Shown here: positions 23,030-33,090 of the stretch, piece after piece
Layout: every line of letters starts with the position of its first letter
How positions within the stretch are numbered: the stretch's first letter is position 1
NCBI GenBank assembly: GCA_964019335.1
Contig: OZ025735.1
Location: 1-64,000 of the forward strand
Source: Diplonema japonicum
Lineage: Eukaryota > Euglenozoa > Diplonemea > Diplonemida > Diplonemidae
Direction of reading: 5' to 3'
DNA: 64,000 bases
The notes under the pieces: generated by a model
Told to the model about the DNA's origin: nothing
Database searches by the model: none
The model's input: the letters and a program-made list of their open reading frames with translations, nothing else
Translations under genes and position numbers: made by a program

Positions 23030-23610
23030 AAAAGCAAATGGTGACTTGTTTCCACCCCGCCCCTTAGTTTGAAGTGTTTTCATATTGTCTCTTACCCTTT
23101 GCTGTGCAGAGTGAGTTATGTAATGAGTGAGTTCCCACTCCGTTGGCAGGCTGCTGCAAGTTCGCTCCCTCTTCACCTAGAAAGTGTTCTCATTCCCTTG
23201 TTTCCCCGTGTTTGGATTCTGTGTTTTTCCTTTTGTTTGTATACCCCAAACCCTTGTATTACCCAGCTCGCTAGTGTTGTTGTGGCGGCACTCTCTCTAA
23301 TCGCTTGTTTCCAATCGTTGCTGCAGGTCTAAGCCTCACTGACTTGCAAAGCGCTTATGTTGGATAACAGTATACTTAGTAGAGAATGTTGGCAGTGTAC
23401 AGAAGGCAAGGGGGTTATGGTTCACAGTTGCCAGCCCGCGCTTTTGTGCCTCTTTTGTTTCTTCATTGAAACAAGGAGGGTTAAAGGCGCTCCTGTGAAT
23501 CGCTCACCTTCGTTTCTTTTCCACTTTCCGTCTTGTCTCTTGCCACCCTATTTCCACGTGTTTGTTCCATTGCTTTTCATCGCTGCCATTGACCAACCAC
23601 AACAGGCAAC
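23030..23610. other. Intergenic stretch
   Basis: About 580 bp, pyrimidine-rich, with no supported gene. An acceptor-like 'ccaaccacaacag' ends at 23605. Confidence 0.4.
23591..23605 (+). promoter_or_regulatory. Acceptor-like site before the desaturase start
   Basis: 'gaccaaccacaacag' ends 5 bp before the ATG at 23611 and has the AC-rich form seen at intron 3' ends. Confidence 0.4.
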
Positions 23611-24840
23611 ATGCAGGAACATGACGTGTTCAAGACAAAGCTGCGCGCAAGCGGACGCGACCCTGTAGTTGACCCTCTGGAGCCGACGGGGTCCTACGGT
23701 TTTTGGGAGAAATTCGAGCCTGCCTTAGATATAATTCCAAGAGCGATCCCAGAGATGCTGCACAAGATACTCATGGCGGTAGGGAAAGGGCTCCTTGTTG
23801 ACCCCGAGAGGGACACCTTGATTGTGAAGCATATACTCGCCTGGACCTTTTCGAACCTTCCCCTCAGCTGCTACGTCCTGTGGTATGCTGACACAGAATG
23901 CTGGACCATCTGGCTTTGGGCTGCGTTGCACTTCTTCATGTGGTTCACAGCAATGGACACGTACGTTTTGGGGCTTCACGTTATCAGCCACCGTGCCGTC
24001 TTCAAGCCTTTCATCGCGACACCGTTGTGGCATTACTATGTTTCTGTGTTGGGACCCATCTTCGGCGAGACACCTGAAACCTACTACGTGCACCACATTG
24101 GGATGCACCACAGCTTTAATAACTTCTTCACCGACTTGTCGTGCACCATGGGGTACACGCGGGACAGCTTCTTCGACTGGGTTAGATACTTCTTCAGGTT
24201 CCTCTTCGTCCACGGTGAAGTCTTTCAACTCTTTTATGGGAAGAACAACAAGCTTTTGGCACGATTCTTTGCTGGTGAGATCGGCTGGGCATTATTTGTG
24301 CTGTACAACTTCCCCACGAGGCCTTTGCCCACGTTGCTGGTTCTGGTGGCCCCCGTGCTTATCATGAGGATAGGTATGATGGCAGGTAATTGGGGGCAGC
24401 ACGCCTTCATCAACCCTGATGAGCCTGCAACGAACTTCGGGCACTCCATTAACATCATCGACAGTGCTTACAACAGGAGGTGTTTTAATGATGGGTATCA
24501 CATCATACATCACATCTACCCCTCGGCGCACTACACAGAGCTCCCTCAGCTTTTCAAAAAAGATATCAAAGTCTTGGCGGAGCACGACTGCATCGTCTTT
24601 AGCCATCCTAAATGGGACTTCGCCATTGTATGGTTCTATCTGATGCTGAAGGACTACGACACACTCGCACGCCACGTCGTGAACATCAGAGACACGTATG
24701 CCAAGACAACTTGCAAGCACCTGAACACACACAGACCGCGCACTCACGAGGAGACCGTTGCCATGCTGAAAGAGCGTGCAAAGCGCGTTTACTCCATGGA
24801 CGAGTTTCTGCCCAACAAGGACTACAAAAAGAACCAGTAA
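23611..24840 (+). CDS. Membrane fatty acid desaturase/hydroxylase family protein
   Basis: A 409-residue membrane protein with the three histidine clusters of the di-iron desaturase superfamily: H123-x3-H127, 'HHIGMHH' (H161, H162, H166, H167) and H297-x2-HH (300-301), plus H264 in 'GNWGQHAF' and H307. Hydrophobic pairs flank the first box (about 75-120 and 135-150) and lie between the second and third (about 220-258). Such enzymes oxidise acyl or sphingoid chains in the ER with cytochrome b5 as electron donor; a b5-domain protein lies at 32243. The exact substrate cannot be deduced. The C-terminal 'NKDYKKNQ' has a basic KK near the end, compatible with ER residence. Confidence 0.85.
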   Translation: MQEHDVFKTKLRASGRDPVVDPLEPTGSYGFWEKFEPALDIIPRAIPEMLHKILMAVGKGLLVDPERDTLIVKHILAWTFSNLPLSCYVLWYADTECWTIWLWAALHFFMWFTAMDTYVLGLHVISHRAVFKPFIATPLWHYYVSVLGPIFGETPETYYVHHIGMHHSFNNFFTDLSCTMGYTRDSFFDWVRYFFRFLFVHGEVFQLFYGKNNKLLARFFAGEIGWALFVLYNFPTRPLPTLLVLVAPVLIMRIGMMAGNWGQHAFINPDEPATNFGHSINIIDSAYNRRCFNDGYHIIHHIYPSAHYTELPQLFKKDIKVLAEHDCIVFSHPKWDFAIVWFYLMLKDYDTLARHVVNIRDTYAKTTCKHLNTHRPRTHEETVAMLKERAKRVYSMDEFLPNKDYKKNQ

Positions 24841-25073
24841 GAAAAAAAAAAGAAGAAAAAGACACGAGAAGTGCAAAATGGTGCCTCGCATTACTTACTG
24901 TTTCTAGCAAAAAAAAAAAAGAAAAAAAAAAATAGATTCACGTATTTAGTTGCCAACAAGCCTTGGGGTTTGTTGTTCTCGGCGGCCGAAGTTACTGAAG
25001 TGATTGTTCAACTGCCGTGATAGTCGAGACCTCTTCTAACGAAACATCAGACACTCAGGACTTTATACATAAA

Positions 25074-26623
25074 ATGCCTACGAAAACTGACATGTGGCTC
25101 AACCCTGGGGTTGGTTGCGACTGGTCTGCTTTAGAGAAGATGCTCGACGGCGACGGCACCGAAGACAAAGTGCTGAACGAGGGGCTCGCTGACAACTACT
25201 GGGGCAAGGGTGTGAGCGCGCACTTTTGGGGCCAGTCTGAGTGCCCTGTCTCTAGGCCCGTCGCGGGTGTCGTGGAGCTTGCTCCTTCGGATGATTGGAA
25301 AAAGGGGTCCGCTTCCTGGCTTGTCAAGGCCATTGCAAACAAGCAGCAAACCCATCAGAAGGTCCTCACGGGTGCCAAATGGCCCCTGGGGTCTCCTTCG
25401 CCTGTCGATGCAAACCGCATTTTGGGAACCATCCCTGCACCGCCTGGCCAGAAGAATGTCATCAGCGGACAGGCATCGTTCAAGGGCCTGTTCATCGGAC
25501 CCTTGGACAGCTCTAGCAAAGAAAAGGTCCGCAAGGCTGCTCACGACGACTTCCTTGCAGACATGGGCACGAACGTCCACATCCACAACATGAAGTCCTG
25601 CAGCAGGGGTACCACGTTCAACTTTCACGTTGATTCCAGCGACAAGGACGTTGCTGCCCTTCTTGAAAAGTGCAAGAAGTCATTTGCCACGCTGCGTGCC
25701 CAAACACTAAAAGAACTGATGAAGAGCTTCGGCTTCAGACCCATGACCTTCGTCGTCGACACGAGCGGATGCATGGCTGTGTCTAGAAAGAAGCCCCTCG
25801 TGCGTGGTGATCCCAGAACGGGCGCAGCCTCTGACGATTACGACCTAGGCAAGTCTGCTACAGGCGTCAAGGGGACCAAGTTAACAAAATACTCTGACCC
25901 CGTCCGTAGTGACATGACTACGACTCCTAAGAAAACTGGGGTGGCCACGCCGGAGAAGAAGACCCCTAAGAGGTTGACACCTAACGAACAAAAGTTTTCG
26001 CAAGTGGCTAAGGAAGTTGTGGAGAACCAGAAACCCCTTACTCCTGCAGAGAAGCGTAAGGCACTTTTAGGAAAGGTCATGCACAAGGCAAAGGTGCACC
26101 TGACGCAGATCGAGTCAGAGACGCCATACGTGCCTGCTACCCACGAGCTGCAACAGCGCAAGGTGGCGTTGTCGACAGCCAACGCTGCCATCGCCGCCGA
26201 CAAGGGCAAGAAGGTCTCGACGCAGGCTGCTATTTCAGAGGCGAAGCAGTCGCTGTCGCCCCCTAGTCAATGGCAAGGCGCCCTAGTGAAGAAGAGTGAC
26301 GCGGGGAAGAAGTTGTTCGAGAACTTCGAGCTGAACGTTGTTGACTTCAGCAAGCAGACGAAGCAAGTGGTGGGACGAGCAAGGATTCAGAACGGCCTCA
26401 TGGACAACACCTATGAGTGCAACATCAAGTGCATCATGAAGGACGACGATCTCAGCATCAGAATCACGCTTGTCAACAATGCCACATTCACCGGGAGGTT
26501 CACAAAGGGCAACGTCATCACCGGCACCTTCGCACACGAGAGGGTCAATGGGACCTTCAAGCTGATGGTATGCACTTTGCACTTTTTCAAAGCACCACAC
26601 AGAGGACCGAACACGCGTCCTAG
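25074..26623 (+). CDS. Hypothetical protein, basic linker with conserved-looking ends
   Basis: Two exons, 25074-26567 and 26603-26623, with a 35-nt intron ending CACCACACAG, giving about 504 residues. Without splicing the frame would run to 26672 through intron-like sequence, so splicing is preferred. The N-terminal third ('MWLNPGVGCDWSALEKML', 'ADNYWGKGVSAHFWG') and the block 'KGLFIGPLDSSSKEKVRKAA' look globular. The middle (about 290-350) is Lys/Thr/Pro-rich and probably disordered. The C-terminal part ('NTYECNIKCIMKDDDLSIRI', 'ATFTGRFTKGNVITGTF') looks like a beta-barrel or MORN-like sheet. I recognise no family. Confidence 0.65.
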
Positions 26624-26918
26624 ACAAGCATGGCCCCAACACAATAAACAAACGGGGTTCTTGCTTTCTTAAGTGAGGCGAGAGGGTATACAGGTTCCTT
26701 CTTTCACCTTTTTGCTAGATATGCTAGCAGTGTTTTATAAGCCGGGTAAAGTAGGACCTCCATTTCTCGTTTCCTTTTTTTTTCATCTTTATTTTTTTTT
26801 TACAATTACTGTTTTCTCCTTTTTTTTTTTACCACACCTGTTTTTCTCTTACCACATTATCTTTTTTCGTATTTCTCTTTTGCTTGATAGCCATGAGCTC
26901 TGCACTGCACACAGGAAG

Positions 26919-27095
26919 ATGAGTGACTGCAAGACTGTCAGTGGTGTGTTGAAGTGCGGTCCTGCAGCTGTTGACAACAAGGCTGCTGCGTGGAGCCCTG
27001 ACATTGTTGTGAAGCCAAGGCTGCCAGATGTAGCCATGGCGCTTAAGAAAAATGGAGAGAAATCCAACGAAAAGAGTTTTACACTGAGTCTGTGA
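26919..27095 (+). CDS. Small hypothetical protein, 58 residues
   Basis: A short frame beginning 'MSDCKTVSGVLKCGPAAVDN' and ending 'KKNGEKSNEKSFTLSL'. An acceptor-like 'ctgcactgcacacag' ends at 26914, 4 bp before the ATG, the same arrangement as at its neighbours. There is no recognised domain. Another ATG at 26892 opens a 9-codon upstream frame that overlaps this start. Confidence 0.4.
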   Translation: MSDCKTVSGVLKCGPAAVDNKAAAWSPDIVVKPRLPDVAMALKKNGEKSNEKSFTLSL

Positions 27096-27157
27096 AGGCT
27101 AAGGCTCACAGTACATAAGTACTACCTTTAAGCTTATTAGCTATTCGCAACCCGCTA

Positions 27158-27171
27158 ACCACAACACACAG
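27158..27171 (+). promoter_or_regulatory. Acceptor-like site before the 27187 start
   Basis: 'accacaacacacag' (AC-rich, ending 27171) precedes the ATG by 15 bp and copies the form of intron 3' ends. Confidence 0.4.
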
Positions 27172-27186
27172 GAGGGTGGTTTGGAT

Positions 27187-29514
27187 ATGATATCCTGCTG
27201 CAAACCAGGTTCCTCGACACCCTACTTCGCTCAAGGAGGGACGAACATAGATGCCGTGTTGGATTGGGAACACAAAGCTTATGATAGGTGCGGTGTTCGA
27301 AAGACAGTCAACAGCAGGCACGTAATAGAGTACCCTAAAGCTGAGAAGAAGCAGGATAGAGATGCAGATGTGCCGCTGTTGGTCGTCGCACTGTGCGACG
27401 CCATCGAGCAACACAAGGATGAGGTCAATGTGATGGAGGTGGAGAAGTACCTCACAAACCACATCACTAGAAAGCTTCAGAGAGCCATCATGTCCCTCGA
27501 CAAGAAAGCAGTCGAGAAAAGTAAGATAAAGAACACACTGGAAAAAGAGCGCAACCCCGGAGACTTGTCTTGGTGTCTGCTGGTACAGTTCTTAGAGAAC
27601 ACAAACCGAGAGGCCAATGACCCCCTTTTCCCCCGCAGGTGCCAGTCAAACTTGTTGAGTATCTGGAAACAGTACTATTGGCACACAAGACCCTCCTCAA
27701 GCGAGCAGCTGTCCGACGACTGGTACCTGCGTGTCAACGAGTGGTTTGCGTCTCCCAGGAAGACCATGTACCTGAAGCAACTGATTTATCTCATGCACCA
27801 GGTGAACGCAGAGTCCCCGTCGAAGTATGGGACGCTGCGCAGAATCTTCAAAGCGTGTAACGTGTGTTCGAAAGAGGGGACAGACTTCGAGAACATCATC
27901 CGCTTCTGCGAAATAGTTAGCCACAAACTATTTAATGCTGACACAGCGACGGACGTCATCGCAGCAGGCTCAGGATACGGTGAGCGGTCCTTAGAAGACA
28001 CGTGTGGGTGGGGTGGGCAGTACGACCAGCAGTGCGCGGAGTCGCGGCGGCAGTGTTTCCTTGTGTGCACGGCGCATTACGATGCGATCTTCGATAACAA
28101 GGCTATTGAGGACGAACCGGGCATCGCCACGTCCATCTCCGTTTCGTTGCCGTTGTCGCCAGACTCGCCTTTTGGAGACGCACATGCCGCACTTGTCTGC
28201 CCCGCCCCGTGTGTGGCTGCCACCGTGGCTGTCATCTCCTACTGGACTTTCCAAATGTTTGGCGAAAAGAACCTAAGGACGCAGCTGGTGGAGCAAAGCC
28301 CTCGAAAGGACCCAACGCAGCTCGGTAACAACTCTGATTTTCTCCCATCAGAGTCATCACAGCAGCTGCCCTCCATCCAAGAAATGCACAAAACCCCCAG
28401 CTCCAGTGCTGTGCAGCCCTCAACATCCAGCCCGAGTGCAGAAACACCGGTGCATGTGCAAACACATACATCTAATGACACAACCAACACAACAACAGGC
28501 CAAGGCAGCGGTGAAAGCCAAGCAAACACCAGCGGCGGTGCAGCCCAAAGCCGGAAACACTTAAGCACGCGGAGTCATTTGACTCACAGTCCCAGCCCAA
28601 GCTCTGTCAGCCCAGGACCATCAAAGACCCATGGCCAGGTTCGCAGCTACCAGGGGAGCAAGATGAGCGACCACTCGCACTCTGGGGTGTCAATTGCAAT
28701 CTCGCAGGACATGCTGGATGTTATTACCGACACAAACGTGAGGTCCCGCGCGACAGACGCCACTGCATTGAAGAACGCTGATAAGATTAAGCAGCTCGCG
28801 CATTACATGAAAAAGGCGGAGGAGCGTTTCGTCGACTCAGAAAAAGCACAGCAAGAGTTGGCAGAGGCATGCAGGGAGCTGGAGAAGAGGCTAGAAGGCC
28901 AATCAGAGGGCAGAAAAACCAACCCACTCCTTGGGGTACGCCAGTCGCAACTGTCGCAGCACACGCACCAGCTGCTTGACATTGAGAATGAAGTGATATC
29001 GCTGCGCAGGGAGAAGAGAGGTTTGGAGGACGAGATCATGCAGATCAAGCGAGAAGTGAAGAAGGATACGATAGAACGTGAAAAAGAGATGCGAGAGGCG
29101 AGAAAAGAGACACTGCTCCTGAGGAACGGCGTGAAGGCAATGGGTGTGGCGATGGAAGGGTTCCAGGAGGAGATGCTCGCCATGCGGAACGTCGAGAAAG
29201 TGACTGAGAGCGATCTTGAGAACGCCTTCTTGAGAGAAGAGCTCAGCAGAGTGCGGCACGACGCTGACATCATGAGGAGCCAGATCACAGAGCTGCAAGA
29301 GGTGATGCTCAAGATGGAGCGCAACATTCGGACGCAGAGCACTGACTCGCTAACGCCCAACAAGAGGGTTTTTGGCATCGACACTTATACTTCTTCGTCA
29401 TCGTCGTCCTCGCCGGTCGGCTTCATGAACATTCCCACCTCGACACGGCTCATTGCGGATGATAACATGCTGAACGCTAAGCTGGCCAGTCTCCAGTTTC
29501 ACCTTTCCTCCTGA
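27187..29514 (+). CDS. Large coiled-coil protein, function unknown
   Basis: 775 residues, one exon. The N-terminal 300 residues are helical, with 'ALCDAIEQHKDEVNVMEVEK' and 'PRKTMYLKQLIYLMHQVNAE' segments of the kind seen in helical adaptor or vesicle-binding (ENTH/ANTH-like) folds, but no family is firm. Residues of about 375-500 are Ser/Thr/Pro-rich and disordered. Residues of about 525-720 form a long charged coiled coil with heptads of Leu and Glu ('ENEVISLRREKRGLEDEIMQ'). A Ser-rich spacer ('TYTSSSSSSSPVGF') and a short tail follow. It is likely a scaffold or tether. Confidence 0.75.
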   Translation: MISCCKPGSSTPYFAQGGTNIDAVLDWEHKAYDRCGVRKTVNSRHVIEYPKAEKKQDRDADVPLLVVALCDAIEQHKDEVNVMEVEKYLTNHITRKLQRAIMSLDKKAVEKSKIKNTLEKERNPGDLSWCLLVQFLENTNREANDPLFPRRCQSNLLSIWKQYYWHTRPSSSEQLSDDWYLRVNEWFASPRKTMYLKQLIYLMHQVNAESPSKYGTLRRIFKACNVCSKEGTDFENIIRFCEIVSHKLFNADTATDVIAAGSGYGERSLEDTCGWGGQYDQQCAESRRQCFLVCTAHYDAIFDNKAIEDEPGIATSISVSLPLSPDSPFGDAHAALVCPAPCVAATVAVISYWTFQMFGEKNLRTQLVEQSPRKDPTQLGNNSDFLPSESSQQLPSIQEMHKTPSSSAVQPSTSSPSAETPVHVQTHTSNDTTNTTTGQGSGESQANTSGGAAQSRKHLSTRSHLTHSPSPSSVSPGPSKTHGQVRSYQGSKMSDHSHSGVSIAISQDMLDVITDTNVRSRATDATALKNADKIKQLAHYMKKAEERFVDSEKAQQELAEACRELEKRLEGQSEGRKTNPLLGVRQSQLSQHTHQLLDIENEVISLRREKRGLEDEIMQIKREVKKDTIEREKEMREARKETLLLRNGVKAMGVAMEGFQEEMLAMRNVEKVTESDLENAFLREELSRVRHDADIMRSQITELQEVMLKMERNIRTQSTDSLTPNKRVFGIDTYTSSSSSSSPVGFMNIPTSTRLIADDNMLNAKLASLQFHLSS

Positions 29515-30088
29515 GACGGCTTAGTTACATCAGGACCCGTGCATTTGTCGTGCATGGGAGGTGTAGTTACTCCTAGTTTAAATCGTGTAATCCGTGACCA
29601 GCTGCTGCATAATTTTCCCCGCTGTACCGCGACAGACTGCTGCCATTTAGCTATTGGTATCTGACATCAGTCCACGTGTGCTTCTGGCTCTCGTAGTTGG
29701 CCACCCTTTAGAGTCTATCCGTTTGTTATGTCTTGTTTTCCCTTTCCCCCCTCCCTTTTTCTTCTCCCCCCCCCCTTCTTTTTCTCTGTTCCGTTCTGTC
29801 TGTAACTCAACAACAGCATATAATAATTGCAACGAAGCGACCTCGCAACTTCCACACTCTACCACTTTTACTTCAGCTCCTGAAGCTCTTTGTTTCCGTA
29901 GACGCGGCGGATGTGGCCGTCAAACCCGACAGTTTACTCGTTCCTGCAACGGCATGAAGAGTCGGTGTTCACTGATCGCACTGCTGTCCTTGTTATCACT
30001 AATTCGCACTTTCTCCCCCCCCCCCCCCCCTACCCTACCTGCATCGCGTCATATTCATTCCCTTTTACAGTTTTAAAAAATTAAAAAT
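29515..30088. other. Intergenic stretch
   Basis: About 570 bp, pyrimidine-rich, with a C-run near 30017. No gene is supported. 'cccttttacag' ending at about 30070 could serve the next gene as an acceptor. Confidence 0.4.
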
Positions 30089-30997
30089 ATGGGTCGCGGT
30101 AAAGCGAATGGTAAACCTAGCGAACCACCAGCACCTAAACCTAGCGCACCACCCGCACCTGAACCGACACAGGAGGATGAAGACGACGCAAAACTGGACA
30201 GGTTGCGTGGTGTGTTGAGCAAGTTCGAAATCTCTGTTGCGGAGGCAGGGGAGCTGGCTGTCCTAGAAGACTACAACCTGATACTGATTGCGGACGACTC
30301 GGGGAGCATGTCAATGCGGTGCCAGGGCGGAGGAGGCGCCTCCTTTTTAAACAAACGGACACGCTGGGACGAGCTGAGAGAGACTGTAGACGAAGTACTT
30401 GAGCTAGGGATGTGCCTTGTGCAGAGGGCTGACATTTTCTTTCTGAACAGAGCACCTATTTTCAACCTCAGAGCAGGCGACCCAAGGATCCAGGAGTCAT
30501 TCTCAGTGCCCCCCAACGGTTCAACACCTCTCACAGCCACTTTGGAAAAAGTGGTTGCACATGTTGGTAGTTCTGAGAGGCCTGTTTTGCTCTTGATCGC
30601 CACCGACGGGGAGCCCAACGAAGGCATCAGTGCCTTCACAAACACCGTCAGATCAGTGATCAGTAAAAAAATAACAACCACCACATTCAAGTTCCAGGTG
30701 CTTGCTTGCACGGACGACGACGACAGCGTAGCGTGGCTGGACAGATTCGACAAGGAGTTCAAAGAGGTCGACGTTACCGATGATTACTACTCAGAGAGAC
30801 AACAAATCCTCAAGGCGGGCAAGGTTAAGGTGTTCACCCGCTTTGATTGGGTTGCGAAGATCCTCCTCGGTCCCATTATTGCCAAATTTGATTCACTTGA
30901 TGAAAACTCCGAGGTGTGCCTGCCCGTCTTGTTCTTCATGGTTGTGATGTTTTTCGTTTTTCATATTCTCTTTGGGATGGATGGAGGGGAGATGTAA
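30089..30997 (+). CDS. von Willebrand factor A domain protein with C-terminal membrane helix
   Basis: 302 residues. After a Pro-rich N-terminus (8-27) comes a vWFA domain (about 60-250) with a full metal-ion-dependent adhesion site: D69-x-S71-x-S73 in 'IADDSGSMS', Thr146 in 'GSTPL' and Asp173 in 'ATDGEPNEG'. A hydrophobic segment 'VCLPVLFFMVVMFFVFHILF' near the end may anchor it. There is no signal peptide, so the vWFA domain probably faces the cytosol and mediates metal-dependent protein binding. The change from globular domain to membrane helix at about 30912 coincides with a GT, so an intron there cannot be excluded. Confidence 0.75.
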   Translation: MGRGKANGKPSEPPAPKPSAPPAPEPTQEDEDDAKLDRLRGVLSKFEISVAEAGELAVLEDYNLILIADDSGSMSMRCQGGGGASFLNKRTRWDELRETVDEVLELGMCLVQRADIFFLNRAPIFNLRAGDPRIQESFSVPPNGSTPLTATLEKVVAHVGSSERPVLLLIATDGEPNEGISAFTNTVRSVISKKITTTTFKFQVLACTDDDDSVAWLDRFDKEFKEVDVTDDYYSERQQILKAGKVKVFTRFDWVAKILLGPIIAKFDSLDENSEVCLPVLFFMVVMFFVFHILFGMDGGEM

Positions 30998-31227
30998 AAT
31001 GAAAAAAAAAAAAAAGTAGCTTTTTAATATTTTTCTTTCTACACGGTGAGAACCGTGTATAACAATGCCCCCCTGACCATCAACGAAAGCTTGCTTGAGA
31101 TTAACCTAGCAACAACGAGATCTAGCCCACCTAGCCCAATGTTTTTCTGTTGTGTTAAACCAAATTAACGTACGTGTTATACCAACTTATACACCTGCCA
31201 GGGTAAGATGCACTTATTGCATGTAAA

Positions 31228-32152
31228 ATGACGAACCAGAAGAAACTCTATGCGCTGATATGGGTCGCACTGACCATGCAAGGACTGCTGTTGTGGTCAT
31301 GGCGGAGCACCTGGAGGGAGCCGGTGGTCCAAGAAGCGGAGATGGAAAGTTTGCGGGTGACCATCCCAAAATGGGTGCGCAAAGTGACGGACGATTCAGG
31401 TGGGCTGAAGCTCCATGAAATCTTCGATGCGGGCCCTCCGAACAATGTAGTGTGGAGTGTTGACAGAAGGAAGTACGTCCCAACTGTGAAGCCCTCAGGA
31501 TGGACGCCTGTTGAACCGATAGTCTTTGACTCACCTCTTGTACATTGGTTTAACAAGCCAAAGACCCATAACATGTTCCTGGACTCCTCGACAGGGAACT
31601 TCATCATCAAAGCAACCGCTGGGTCGGACTTCTACCAAGGCGTGACCTCGTCAGCCGACACCGGCCACTTCTTGCACGTCGAAGTACTGCAGTCACCCAC
31701 ATCGCTCATTACTGCTACTGGGAGGTTCTCCTTAAGGTCCAAGACAGCTGAGGATAAGATCGGGCTGCTGATCAGAAGAGGGCACACCGCATGGGCCGCC
31801 GTAACGATATCAGCAAACACCTTCGCAACGTATACCACGAACGAAGCGATTACAGATAGAACCTTTTCTCCTTTGAACGGCAGCCAACCACAGGCATCTC
31901 TAAGACTGTCTCTTGCCGGAGACAAGCTGACTATGGAAGCCAACATAGACTCCACGGAGTGTCCCTCGTGCTGGGCAACGCTGCGCACGTCAACGCTTTA
32001 CGACGAAGGGGACGAAAAGGGGAAGACGAATGTTGCAGTAGGTGTCTTTGCCGCTGCGCCTCGTGAAGCAGGTGTGCACGAAACAACGACAACACACCAC
32101 AGGAATGGAAGCAGGTGTAGGCTACTTCAGCATCACCTCTTCAAAAGTGTGA
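31228..32152 (+). CDS. DUF1349 (concanavalin-like) protein, membrane-anchored or secreted
   Basis: Two exons, 31228-32071 and 32103-32152, with a 31-nt intron (GTGTGC to CACCACAG). Splicing replaces a runaway tail by 'EAGMEAGVGYFSITSSKV', a proper last strand. The N-terminus carries a signal anchor ('LYALIWVALTMQGLLLW'). Residues of about 95-295 match the DUF1349 beta-sandwich family: 'IKATAGSDFYQG', 'GLLIRRGHTAWAAVTI', 'ASLRLSLAGDKLTMEA'. The family includes yeast Ree1, described as a regulator of enolase, and many carbohydrate-associated proteins. An ER or Golgi luminal location is likely. Confidence 0.75.
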
Positions 32153-32242
32153 TGTGATGTTTTGTTTGAATTTTGCAGTTGACTGGAACCACACAGCACG
32201 AGCTTCGTGTTTCCGCTTTCCTTACTTATATAACAGTCACAA

Positions 32243-32968
32243 ATGCGTAACGATGGAACAGTCACGAAGGTGAGCCTTGTGAACTGGAGCGTGTTGGGCA
32301 TCGCAGTCTGTGGAGTGCTGCAAGGGATGTGCAAAGCTTATTTCAGAAAGGAAAAGATGGGGGTGGTGGTACGTTTGGAGCAAGAAGTAATCCATTCTGG
32401 AAACCATAAGAAGGTGGGTTTCAGTGTCGAAGGTAAGAAGGGGATGTATATCTATGAGGTGAAGGAGCCCAATGGGTCTGTCGTGGCTAAGGCAAGCGGT
32501 GTCTTCGGTGAGGTGATCTACGTCGATGTATCACAAACGGGGTTTGGCCTGTACACGATTGTCATCCATGTTGAGGATGAAGTGACGGAGGTGGGGATCA
32601 GAAAGGTCTTGCGCTCGATCACTGAAGAACTGGGTGACCGGCCACTACAAAAATCCACGTGGTCCAACCGTGAGTGGAATGCTCTCGTAGCCAAGCAGGA
32701 GCCCCTCCCTGATCGTGAGACACTCGTTACCCCAGAGGAGCTTGCCTCACATGGCCCCGCAGCCTCCTCACGCTGGATAGCCATCGCAGGCACCGTCTAC
32801 GACGTGACAGCTTTTGCTGCACACCACCCTGGTGGGAAAAAAGTGATTGAGGTTACCTGCAGTGGCAAAGATAGCACGAGCGCCTTCAACAGGGTTCATC
32901 CTAACGTCCGGGTGAAGGAACTGCTCGGAAAATTCATTGTCGGTGATTTAGAAAAAGCGAAGAAGTGA
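32243..32968 (+). CDS. Cytochrome b5 domain protein with a GOLD-like N-terminal half
   Basis: 241 residues. Residues 158-236 are a cytochrome b5 heme-binding domain with 'HHPGG' (ligand His195) and second ligand His219 in 'AFNRVHP', plus 'WIAIAGTVYDVTAFAAHHPG'. Residues of about 8-32 form a signal peptide or membrane segment. Residues of about 40-115 ('KKVGFSVEGKKGMYIYEVKE', 'GFGLYTIVIHVEDE') resemble the beta-sandwich GOLD domain of p24 cargo receptors, but lack a clear disulphide pair. Cytochrome b5 donates electrons to desaturases; one such gene is at 23611. Start from 'tataacag', 6 bp upstream. Confidence 0.75.
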   Translation: MRNDGTVTKVSLVNWSVLGIAVCGVLQGMCKAYFRKEKMGVVVRLEQEVIHSGNHKKVGFSVEGKKGMYIYEVKEPNGSVVAKASGVFGEVIYVDVSQTGFGLYTIVIHVEDEVTEVGIRKVLRSITEELGDRPLQKSTWSNREWNALVAKQEPLPDRETLVTPEELASHGPAASSRWIAIAGTVYDVTAFAAHHPGGKKVIEVTCSGKDSTSAFNRVHPNVRVKELLGKFIVGDLEKAKK

Positions 32969-33090
32969 AAAGAGGAGATGGGAGGGTTATGAACAGCACG
33001 GTCACTTATTAGTGATGAGTCCAGTCCAGGTCTAGTAGTTAGTCTTGTTTAGCGTAGTTATTTAGTTATTTTCTCACAACCGCTACAGGA

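Noticed and set aside
26568..26672. Unspliced C-terminal extension of the 25074 gene
   Set aside because: It reads through a segment with donor and AC-rich acceptor and gives low-complexity sequence; a 35-nt intron gives a short, tidy end.
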